Of a stretch of DNA of 64,000 nucleotides, positions 55,001-63,246 are shown piece after piece. Position 1 is the stretch's first letter, and each line of letters begins with the position of its first letter. The stretch spans positions 6,813,001 to 6,877,000 of the forward strand of contig NC_090135.1 in assembly GCF_040581485.1 (NCBI RefSeq), given 5' to 3'. The position numbers and the translations under genes are program-made. Under the pieces are notes generated by a model. That model ran no database searches. It worked only from the letters and a program-made list of their open reading frames with translations, and was not told where the DNA came from. The DNA is from Linepithema humile. Its lineage: Eukaryota > Arthropoda > Insecta > Hymenoptera > Formicidae.

Positions 55001-55489
55001 CGCCGCCTATTCCGAAATGTCACGAGGAACCAATTAGCGGCTTCTGCTGTCCTAGATATGAATGTCCCGTATCGATGGCTACAGCTCTTAATTTGACCAC
55101 CACCACCACTACGACCACGACCACGTTACCACCGCATTTCCATGCTCACGCTTACAAAGGTGCTGCGAGACGAAGCGGTTGTCAGATCGATGGTCATGCT
55201 TATCGAGTAGGAGAAGTCATTACCTCGCAGTCCGGACCTTGCACTCATTGCATGTAAGTTTATTATAAAATAAAATCGGGAAAATATTTTCTGTTGCTAT
55301 AAATATTAAAAAATGCATCATTTTTTATACAAGCTCTGTGCCCATTTTTTTCAAAAAATCTAACACAAATTTTTGTAATATTTTAGCTGCGGAGGTGACG
55401 GCAAGATGAAGTGCGAACCGCTAGTATGCAGTCCGGAACCAATGTTGAGGCAAATGATTGCTACGGTTACAGCCAAGAGAAGGAGATGA
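39810..55489 (+). CDS. Tnc: Tenectin-like secreted mucin/VWC extracellular matrix protein (spliced, 2864 aa)
   Basis: Six exons join in frame: 39810-39900, 46354-46401, 46679-47152, 47228-47509, 47657-55253 and 55387-55489. Residues 1-30 are a signal peptide. VWC domains lie at 51-112, 143-204, 234-298, 1484-1546 and 2710-2768, each with CxxCxC and CCPxxxC. A half VWC begins at 2807 and the protein ends in AKRRR. Between VWC3 and VWC4 (about 299-1483) and between VWC4 and VWC5 (about 1547-2709) are Glu/Thr/Pro/Ser-rich mucin-like stretches, expected to be heavily O-glycosylated and acidic. This order and size match insect Tenectin, a Drosophila apical matrix protein reported as a PS2-integrin ligand in epithelial morphogenesis. 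I see no RGD in the prediction, only RGE (in VWC3 and the second linker). The start is chosen by the signal peptide and the upstream acceptor. Orthology is by architecture, not by alignment. Confidence 0.85.
42474..42500. repeat. CT microsatellite
   Basis: A pure CT dinucleotide run in the Tnc intron. Confidence 0.9.
43016..43064. repeat. CT microsatellite, longest pure dinucleotide tract in the window
   Basis: A long CT run with a few TTT or CA interruptions at its edges, inside the Tnc intron. Confidence 0.92.
45488..45509. repeat. TA microsatellite
   Basis: A TA dinucleotide run at the left edge of a short AT-rich patch in the Tnc intron. Confidence 0.85.
46354..46401 (+). CDS. Tnc: Tnc coding exon 2: 48-base microexon
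   Basis: The acceptor is TTTGATTACAG and the donor GTATGT. It enters and leaves in phase 1 and encodes APVYDQDTTQIAEYDA, the mature N-terminus after signal cleavage. As a symmetric exon it could be skipped without changing frame. Confidence 0.8.
46679..47152 (+). CDS. Tnc: Tnc coding exon 3: VWC1 and VWC2
   Basis: The acceptor TTTCTGTAG ends at 46678 and the donor is GTAAGT at 47153; phase is 1 on both sides. It encodes two ten-cysteine VWC domains (residues 51-112 and 143-204) joined by a 30-residue Ser/Thr-containing linker. VWC1 has CLNCTC and CCPVITC; VWC2 has CELCYC and CCPIKYDC. Possible N-glycosylation sites are NCT and NRT. Confidence 0.92.
47228..47509 (+). CDS. Tnc: Tnc coding exon 4: VWC3
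   Basis: The preceding intron is only 75 bases and ends in a T-rich tract plus GTGCAG. The donor is GTAAGT at 47510. Phase is 1-1. The exon encodes a Thr/Pro linker and one VWC domain (residues 234-298, CQHCYC and CCPTTYQC) with an RGE tripeptide between its cysteines. Confidence 0.92.
47657..55253 (+). CDS. Tnc: Tnc coding exon 5: giant exon with two acidic mucin-like regions, VWC4 and VWC5
   Basis: A 7597-base uninterrupted exon, from acceptor CTTATTACAG to donor GTAAGT, entering in phase 1 and leaving in phase 2. It encodes a first Glu/Thr/Pro/Ser-rich region (residues about 299-1483), VWC4 (51211-51399, CQTSCRC and CCPMYAC), a second such region (about 1547-2709) ending in an acidic DDDYEEEDD patch, VWC5 (54889-55065), a ten-threonine run (about 55098-55127) and the first cysteines of the half VWC. 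The mucin-like parts are built from loosely repeated short motifs such as TEE, PEE, EEQ and ITE rather than an exact tandem. Glutamate is so frequent that the protein should be strongly anionic even before glycosylation. The frame is open for more than 2500 codons, which excludes chance. Confidence 0.95.
55387..55489 (+). CDS. Tnc: Tnc coding exon 6: C-terminal end
   Basis: The acceptor AATATTTTAG ends at 55386; a codon split 2+1 gives isoleucine. It supplies CGGDGKMKC and a final cysteine, completing a six-cysteine half VWC (residues 2807-2845) that lacks the CCPxxxC half, then ends PMLRQMIA...AKRRR before TGA. Confidence 0.88.
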
Positions 55490-56857
55490 GCCATCGAACT
55501 AGATCACGGAATTCGTCATTACAAAGAAGCATATACGAGGACGAGGAAGTTAACAACTGAATTCAGTGTTGTATAAAAGTGAATTAAAATTATTCTAAAC
55601 TACCTAAACATCGCGCGAAACACAGACAATAGTGTGCTTCGGCGATTACGAACTGAGTGGCCAAAACCGTAAACACGCGTTTATATTAATAATGTTATAT
55701 TATGTTATATAAAAAAAAAAGCGACGACACAAGAGAGGAAGCAGGCAATAATATCGGTCGGATAATTATAGATTAACTGCGTATCGAGGCGCGTTATCGG
55801 TGCTAATACGCGAACACGGAAGGAGAAAGCGAAGCAGCACGAACGTAGAAAATGTAAAAAAAAAAAACTTTTGTTCGTGATAATTCCGCGTTTTGTCTCG
55901 TGGGATATTTTATATGCCCTGAAAAGACGAAAAAAAAAAAAATTACTGAACGTACGAGACTTATGACTGTGCCTTCCTCAGTGTCGAATATCAGCGGCAC
56001 TGCTTTTATTTCGGCAACGAGCGCCGTCCGCAGCCACGGTCATCGTCGTCGGTATTAAATAAATCAGAAGAGTCGCCATCACGACTCGCGTAGGTGATGG
56101 GGGGGAAAAAAAGAAGAAATGCGATGAATGCGTTTCGTACGACGCACAAAAAATGAAATAAAAAAAATTTAACACATCGGCCGGTCGGTCACGCAGTGAT
56201 ACTGAAACAGCGGAGGAAAATCGTATGAAGGATACCTCGATCTGCAGTTCGTCTAACTAGCTAGAAGTTTTTTAAACATTTTTCTACGCAGACTACACGT
56301 CCACGGTATCCTTCTTATGATGTAACGCTAAAAATTGAGGAATAAGTGAAAAAAAACGAGATTACGACGGCATATCGCCTTACGGCTCTTACGGTATCAC
56401 TACGACAATCTTAAGCAACGACGATACGTCATTAACACGGTCGAGCGTATTCTAGATCGTTTATTCGGGTCACATTACTGAAGTTTGCTGACGTTTGCGC
56501 ACTTGAACACGATCGAGATTAATGGATCGGCATAGCCAGCCGACCGTGCTTCCAGTACTTTTAAGCCGTGAGGATCCGAAGATCCTAGTCGTTTTCCTCT
56601 AGAGGAAAAACTTCCGATCGAGTCATCTTTCTTTTTTAATTGATCTGCCAAGCGTACGTATACAGTGCCAACGATCGTGTTCCAGTGCGCGTGCGAGTGT
56701 GTGTATGAGCGTGTGTGTGCATGATGCATATAATATGTTGAAGGATGAAAGAGGAAGCAAGAGAGACGAAAGATACACGCATCTCAAAGCTCAAACAGCG
56801 GCTCGCGCGGAGGACCGATCCGTGAATTTGCTTCTCCGGCGAGCTGGCGTCATTATA

Positions 56858-56912
56858 TATAAATATAAATATAAATATATATATAAATATAAATATATAT
56901 ATATACATTTAT
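56858..56912. repeat. ATAAAT/AT-rich simple repeat
   Basis: Alternating ATATAAAT units and pure AT runs in the probable Tnc 3' UTR. Confidence 0.85.
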
Positions 56913-58794
56913 ATATAATTCTTTATATACTCTGTACCCTCCTGATAATAATACTTAACGATAACAATGTTCTATACGTTTGTACGAAAGTATAGTTATC
57001 TAAGACGGGATAATAATTGCCCACGCCGGTTCTCCAGTCTCAAAGTGTCGCGCTAAAAACGAAAAAGCGATATCAACCTATGAGATTTTTTGGATCATCT
57101 TAGGTTAATTATTTATCTTAGTAGCGATGATACACGACTTGCACGATATCATTGTCCAAAAGAAAGGAGAGCTATCACGCATCGTCACGCTTTGAGACTC
57201 TGGAACTTCGCGGGCTCTCTTTAGTATAATAAATAGAACGAATGCTATATCGTCACACAAAATACTGCGCATACTGTCTGTATTTATAATAATCGGACGA
57301 AGACGAGTCGAAGTTCGGTCTTCCTGATATCAGCGGCCCGTTAGTTCTAGTACTCGTTTATTGATAACTAATTAAGCTCATATCCCAGAAGAAGTTTCTT
57401 GCGGAGAACTATTACGAGAGTGTTTTCTTTTTTTGTTCACGCAAAGAATCTCGCTCGACTTAAAAAAGACCAACGAATAACCGCGGCGTATTCATATGGC
57501 TTCCAGGACAACTCGGTCGTGATATACAAAGTGGCCATATTGTTACTGTCACTTGTCAGCTATGAACAAAACAAACCTTCTATGCAGCATCGATAATAAA
57601 TGATTGATATACATATTAAACAATTTTGTACTACAATTATAACAAAGTTAAAATATAAAAATGATTAGCGCCTTAACATTTTTGTTGAAAAACATTCGAA
57701 ATTCCAAATATTTGTAAATAAAAATAAAAGCGAGAGTGACGAAAGACCTTGAATATTTAACACAGTCAGGCGATCAATTTGTACGTTTGATTAAATCGAG
57801 AAAAGTAAAGATCAGTGAACTGAAAATTGATGAACTAGCGCGATTTGTTTGCCTTTTATCAGAATTAAATTTATTACGCTGGTATTATTGTAGCAAGCGA
57901 CGTGAAAGATTTTTGATAAATAATTTGCTCAAAGCTTATTGAAAGTTACGCGACTGATAACAACGCGTATAATCGATCGTTAATGCGCGCCGGTGCAACC
58001 GGTACGATGATATCATATGTATGAGCAATCGATTATCGCGGCTATTGTTTAAAATAAAGTCGAGTCAGTTCTTTCCAAGCCAATATTCTAGCGATTATAG
58101 TCTGAATCTAGTATTTATCTTGATATTATCGCTCCTTTCATTCATAGCGAGTAATATTATCGAAGGTAAATGAATGTCGAATGTTTATGAATAAGTACGA
58201 TATTATGGTATGCATATAGCTGTAATAACGTAAGATATATGACCATGGTAAATACATAGAATGCATGTAAACTAATGTCGAAGTTGAGAGACAGCAAAGT
58301 GTCCGCGAGGCGCTTTTGCATCCAGACTTGTGCAACTTTAGAAAGATATATTTACACATTATATTTACGTACAAAGCGACCAATTTTTTATTCACTTATG
58401 TCAACTGCCTTCGTACAATTTCTATAAAAATATTCACGTTACGTTCTCGACATATATTTGTGATTCTTCGATATTGATCAATGTCGAGGAGGAATATGAT
58501 AGCAATATTTAAATTGGTTATGTGTGTGTGTAACGCAAAGGAAAAAATATAGCGTTCGGTATGTGAAGATACTCGATCCTCGCGATGGATTTCCCGACTT
58601 TCTTTTTATACGATCACAGTGGCTATCGCGCTCTTATCCCGCATTATGCATATAATTTGATATCATTTGCCGCGTATTATGATATGTGATAAATGGATAA
58701 ACGAGAGCGAGCCGGAAGAGTCCCGGCAGTGCCGACTGTATGGAAGTAGGCTAGATTTGACAGTACGTGCTAGTATAAAGTGTCCTTTTATATG

Positions 58795-58800
58795 AATAAA
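58795..58800 (+). terminator. Tnc: Candidate distal polyadenylation signal of Tnc
   Basis: AATAAA is followed within about 30 bases by T/GT-rich sequence (TTTTGTATGTC, then TATCTTTGTGC), the usual downstream element. Beyond it the composition becomes AT-rich and repeat-laden, which fits the end of the gene. Confidence 0.5.
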
Positions 58801-58810
58801 AGATTTTGTA

Positions 58811-59284
58811 TGTCAATCTATGTATCTTTGTGCATTATTTCGCCACTTAGATATTTATCATCTTTACTTGTTCTTCAAAGAAAAAATTTCTGTTTAATAA
58901 AAGAATAACAATCATGCTATAATTAGATCATTGTACTGAAAATTAATTAATAATTATAATGATAATTATAGTGATAATTATAGTCATAATTTTAATAATG
59001 TAATAAAACATGAAATTTAATTTACTGCAATAGATAATGTTTTTTCTTAAATCAAGCTAGAAAGAATTTAAAAATATCAGAATATATTTTCTTAAGGCAA
59101 AAGTTTAGTTTAAAATTATGAAATATCACGCGGTTCGTTTCCAGTGTTCCGATGTTTAGCACAAGCAGTCTCGTAACCAGCATAAACACAAATGTAATTG
59201 AACATATGGCACTATTTATATAAGATGCTTAAGTAATAACAGAGAGAAACCTGAGAGGGGCCACGCTGCTGTTTTTCGTAAGAC
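58811..59284. other. AT-rich intergenic sequence
   Basis: No gene seen. A 14-base unit of the form ATAATTATAGTG is tandemly repeated about three times near 58950-58990. Confidence 0.5.
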
Positions 59285-59431
59285 GCTTTTTCTAGGCCGT
59301 ACACTAGCGACGCGTACATCTTTTTATTAACCAGGGCTCTTTTACCGTCCCGGAAAATGGATGTGGCCATGTAGTTCCAGGCAGGCTGTAAAATGGATGT
59401 ACGCGCCGCTAGTGTACGGCCTAGAAAAAGC
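59285..59431. mobile_element. Short inverted-repeat element (MITE-like)
   Basis: The left arm 59285-59320 and right arm 59396-59431 are reverse complements over 36 bases with a single mismatch; each begins, reading inward, GCTTTTTCTAGGCCGTACAC. They enclose a 75-base core. The element is GC-richer than its AT-rich surroundings, which suggests an insertion. I cannot define a clear target-site duplication. A 73-codon minus-strand frame (59212-59433) covers it but shows no domain. The transcript would fold into a strong hairpin, so a small-RNA source is an alternative. Confidence 0.6.
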
Positions 59432-60633
59432 ACATTATATTTATGAATATTAAAAAACTATTTTGTTCATATATTTTCGATTTTGAGACATATCCAGCCA
59501 TTGGTACATTTAGCTCATTACAATTTTTCTTAATATATTATCCTGTATTCCATCGAAATAATATACAAGATAATACAAAATAAAAATAATATGTCAATAT
59601 GTCAATAATATGCCAATAAAATCATTTAAACGTTTAAAAGTTTTATGAATAATGGAAAAAACTTTTTAAAAAGACTAGTTGAAAAGAGCTGAACAATACA
59701 ATTTTTTATTTATAATCGAAAGTATCTTTTATAATTCAAAAAGTAGTAATATTTTATTAGTGAAATTTATTAATCTAAACATTTAAACGTCTAAACGTTC
59801 AAACTTTTTCATAATTTACGCAAGAAACATCTTCCGTTTTTTGAAAGAGAATCTTGCTGTTTACCCACCCGAAGTCTTATATCATTATCTTTGTCATCAA
59901 TAAACTACAAACTAACTGCCAAAGCAGAAGTTCCAAAATTTATTGACAGCAAAGAATTAAAAAAAAAAAAAAAAAATAAATAAAATATTTAAAAACCCTA
60001 TCTATCCGAAAACTCTAATGGAAAATCCTACCTAAGAGAAATTCTACCTAACAGAAAAGCTTACCTAATAAAAAATTCTATACCGAGGAGTTCGTAAAAA
60101 ACCTTAAATCGATAAGGTTTAATAAGATTGAACGAGTTTTTCGCGGAATCATTTGAAAGTTTCTCGCGGAACCGTTTGGGAATTTTTCAAGATGCTAGCG
60201 CAGAGCTCAGCTCAGTTTCCGCTAGGCGCGTCTGAAATTTATGTTGATAGTCAACCATTAATCAATAGTTGATCGTATCAACGTTATTTCGAGATTCGTG
60301 CTCGACCATCATCGATAGGACCACGAATAACGAATTTCCGTGCTCAACCATGGGATCAATTAAGCCATAGGACCACGGATGCATGGATAAGCTAGGAAAG
60401 ATTGCGAGGAAATTGGCGTATAGCAAAAAATCATACATATATATTTAGTAATGGTTAACTGTAATTGCGTTATTTATTAAATAAATCATTTCAAATATGA
60501 TGTCAATTCTTAAATTATATGTTTTTGCAAAACATATGCTATTTATTTTTAATTTATACTCATTTGCAATAAATGTATATGAATTTTGAATTTCTTTGAC
60601 TTGCTTTTCTACGCCAATTTGAACAAAATTTAA
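59432..60633. other. AT-rich intergenic sequence with degenerate repeats
   Basis: At about 60004-60082 a 16-17-base unit resembling CTACCTAANAGAAAANT recurs about five times imperfectly. At about 60298-60383 two imperfect copies of a segment starting CGTGCTC(G/A)ACCAT and ending ATAGGACCACG occur in direct orientation. No gene is seen. Confidence 0.5.
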
Positions 60634-61553
60634 CCCTGGATATAAAAATGCAAATCACTTACCGTGTTGAAGGAAAAGGAAGAAGGGAACAAATTTGTTG
60701 TCATTCATTTTCTTATATAAAAATATATATAGCAAAATATATAAATAAAAAAAATAAAAATAAAATTTTATTTAAGATTATTATTATATTATTTTTCTCT
60801 CTTTTTGTTATTTCCTCATACATAAAAAAATATGAAAAAAATAAATATACGAATAAAATTCAATATTATAAAAATAAATATTATAGAAAAAAATTATATA
60901 AAAAAAATTATATAAAAAAAATTAAATAGTATATAAAAATTAAATATGATTCAAGTTAATCAAAATATATTGAAATATTCGAAGAGTTTGTAGCAATTTT
61001 TATGACAAAATTAAAAGCAATTATTATATGTTTAGGTCCATTTTTATTCAACAATGTATGTATCGTTGTTTTCGGCAACTTTGAGTCATCTCTAACAACA
61101 GAGCATACATTAGTGAATAAAAATCGACATATAAACATATAACGATTGTTTTTAATTTTGTCCTAAAAAAGATCTACAAACTTTACGACTTATTAACCCA
61201 ATATATTCGAGTCTGATCTATAAATAAATAAATTAAAAAAAGTACATACGTGTAATATGAATATCATGAAAAATTATAAATAAAAACTTAAATAAATCTT
61301 GTGTAAAATTAGTACTTTATTGTACATTATTATAAAAGAATTTAAATATGCAATAAACTAGAAAATTTCATGAATTAAAGATAAATGTTTAATCTATTAT
61401 ACAAATAAATAAAAATATATGTATCATATTAAAATTAATATTTTTTCATGGTCTTCATATTAAAAATTGGCGTACGTACAGCCTTCTTGGCGTGCAATGT
61501 ACGTTTTAATTTATAATTTTGTATGTGCATCATAACGTGCACATATTCCAGGG
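60634..61553. mobile_element. piggyBac-like non-autonomous element (920 bp), TTAA-flanked
   Basis: The left end reads TTAA then CCCTGGATAT; the right end read on the opposite strand is TTAA then CCCTGGAATAT. The terminal CCC directly next to TTAA on both sides is the hallmark of the piggyBac superfamily, which duplicates TTAA on insertion. The interior is AT-rich, with no transposase-length frame, so it would need a transposase in trans. A partial second copy begins at 63247. The sequence matches continue about 36 bases to the left of the TTAA in both copies, so they may have been duplicated together rather than inserted independently. Confidence 0.6.
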
Positions 61554-61923
61554 TTAAATTACGAGCAACCAATTCCTAGCCTCTCCATTTTAAAATAATG
61601 GATCAAAGAAATAGTTTTATTTCTTATAATTTTATGTAAAATATTCTTATATATGATTATATTTTTAATATTCTGCTATCGTTTTACTTATTATAGACTT
61701 ATTCATAATAAGCCTTTGAATTTTAACACACTAACAATATTAATTCAAAAGACTATTAGGCCAATACAAGTTGTCCGTGTTCAAATTTATATGTTGAATA
61801 ATATGAATAATAATATGAATAATATGAAAAATTAACGGCAAAGTCTGCAAAATGTCTTAAAAGTATATTTATTGTACCATTGTTCGATCCACTATTTTAA
61901 TAAGACAAATTGGACTGACTCAC
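61554..61923. other. AT-rich sequence between the element and the minus-strand exon
   Basis: This should be intron of the unidentified minus-strand gene. Short ATGAATAATAATATGAAT-type repeats lie near 61797-61831. No exon recognised. Confidence 0.4.
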
Positions 61924-61974
61924 CGGTCGATGCGCAGCAGCGGAGTTGTTGTTCTGTTGATCTGCAAAGCTGAT
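61924..61974 (-). CDS. Small internal exon of an unidentified minus-strand gene
   Basis: On the minus strand TTCTGTGTTACAG precedes the exon at 61974, and GTGAGT follows it after 61924. Its 51 bases fit the phase left by the exon at 62232-62347: a split lysine codon, then SALQINRTTTPLLRID and two bases of the next codon, open throughout. It is GC-richer than its surroundings. I do not recognise the gene. The next exon would lie at lower coordinates and was not found. Confidence 0.45.
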
Positions 61975-62231
61975 CTGTAACACAGAAAAGTAAATCGGTT
62001 AAAGCTGCATTCAAAATGATTAATATTTGTAAAATAATAATTGTGCACATTCAACTTTTTAACTTATTTATTTAAGCAAATATTTAATAAAAAATTTATT
62101 GAAAAAAAGGTTAATTATATCAAAAATTTCTAATAATTAAATATAAATATTAAACATTACAAATATTTCATTAAATATTTCTAATATTTTGTGCGCATTT
62201 TGCAAATAATAAATAACAAATAATTACTTAC

Positions 62232-62347
62232 TTTAAAGTTGCTCCACCGGCGCCCGATGCTCCTCCTGAGCCTCCTCCTTCTCTCAGTGGTCCTTCGAAG
62301 CACTCACATTGAATCTCACGCGTTCGCGGCGCATGCATTGCTCGCAT
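62232..62347 (-). CDS. Candidate first coding exon of an unidentified minus-strand gene
   Basis: On the minus strand a start codon at 62347 (or a second at 62338) opens a frame that reads MRAMHAPRT...CECFEGPLRE, then a Gly/Ser/Ala-rich linker, and ends in TTTAAA followed by a consensus GTAAGT donor. There is an in-frame stop about nine codons upstream of the start, which fits a first coding exon; alternatively a TATTCAG acceptor lies immediately upstream at 62354-62360. The phase (2) agrees with the next exon at 61974-61924. Together they give 54 residues plus a split codon. The exon sits in a GC-rich island (about 62230-62900) in AT-rich DNA, as expected of a promoter region. I cannot identify the product, and no signal peptide or known domain is visible. 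Confidence 0.42.
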
Positions 62348-62900
62348 GCGTACCTGAATACGAAAATCGCGCGATACTTAAAACGGCACTCCCGACATCA
62401 CAGGCGAATCGAACCGAATTGTCCAAGCTGTGACGTTACGCGCGAATTCCGTCCGCGTTTCAGACGACCACATTTACCAATTGGGGCACGATTCTCTCAA
62501 AACAGAAGGCAAAGATAAGCTCGAAGAAGATGAGGTGATTAGTCATCCAATCAACCGACTAGATACAAGACATCTGAAAAGCAATCGGTAGCGTTTGACT
62601 AACTCCGGTAGCCGTCCTCGACTACCTTCGACAGTCCGGCTATCTGTACAACTAGCGCGCTGCACGTAGAACCGAAGATTGCCCTGCCGTAGTCGAGATT
62701 TTATGATTGAAACCGACCTTTCCCTCCCCCGAGCCAAGCCTAAAGTCAAAAAAAATCGTGTCCCAATATTTGTCATACAGCAAAAATGCGTTCATCTATA
62801 GATTCGCTATAACTCTCGGCATTAACGGCACTTCCGACGCGCATTTTGTTATACTATACGACGGAACGAATATATTTTGTAGCACCGATTACGCGCACAA
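62348..62900. other. GC-rich island, possible promoter region of the minus-strand gene
   Basis: A compact CpG-containing island in otherwise AT-rich DNA, directly upstream of the candidate first exon. A cAMP-response-like TGACGTTA lies at 62431-62438. No clear TATA plus initiator pair is seen. Two chance-like open frames cross it. Confidence 0.35.
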
Positions 62901-63207
62901 AGTTGATCTGTAAAATAAAAAAATAAATGCAGATTAGTGTTTAAAATAATTAATATTTATAAAATAATTACTGCGCACATTAAACTTTATATTCGTTTAT
63001 TTATGCACACATCTAAACAAAGAATTAAAATTTTCAAAAATATATTTTTTGAATAAAGAAAAAAGTTTAATTAGTTGAAATAATAACATGTAAAAAATTT
63101 CTAAAAATGGTGAATATTAATTTACTATTATAAATATTTTATATCCGCTACATTATATAATATTTTATATGCAATATTTTGCGAATAACAAATAGATGAA
63201 TATTCAC
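62886..63207. repeat. Diverged copy of the 61965-62235 segment
   Basis: The sequence from GTTGATCTGTAAAAT through TTAATATTTATAAAATAATTA to TGCGCACATTAAACTTT parallels GCTGATCTGTAAC...ATTAATATTTGTAAAATAATAATTGTGCACATTCAACTTT at 61965-62062. This is the intron and exon boundary of the minus-strand gene in duplicate. The copied exon start (ATCAACTTTG after ACAG) then diverges, with no good donor, so it is probably a non-functional exon relic. Confidence 0.55.
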
Positions 63208-63246
63208 TTTGACTTGCTTTTCTACGCTAGTTTGAACAAAATTTAA

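Larger units (their letters stand above)
55490..58800 (+). other. Tnc: Probable 3' UTR of Tnc
   Basis: After the Tnc stop there is no further spliced coding sequence. Earlier AATAAA hexamers occur at 56058-56063, 57228-57233 and near 57590, so shorter forms may exist. An ATAAATAT-type repeat lies at about 56858-56912. A plus-strand frame at 57736-57942 opens at GTG and encodes a Lys/Leu/Arg-rich peptide of 68 residues with no recognised domain; it may be chance. Confidence 0.5.

Noticed and set aside
47683..55023. Many antisense open frames of 60-170 codons opposite the giant Tnc exon, rich in Ser/Val or Phe/Leu/Arg
   Set aside because: They are the mirror of GAA/ACT/CCA-rich sense codons, which seldom make antisense stops. 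They lack domains, starts in context and splice sites.
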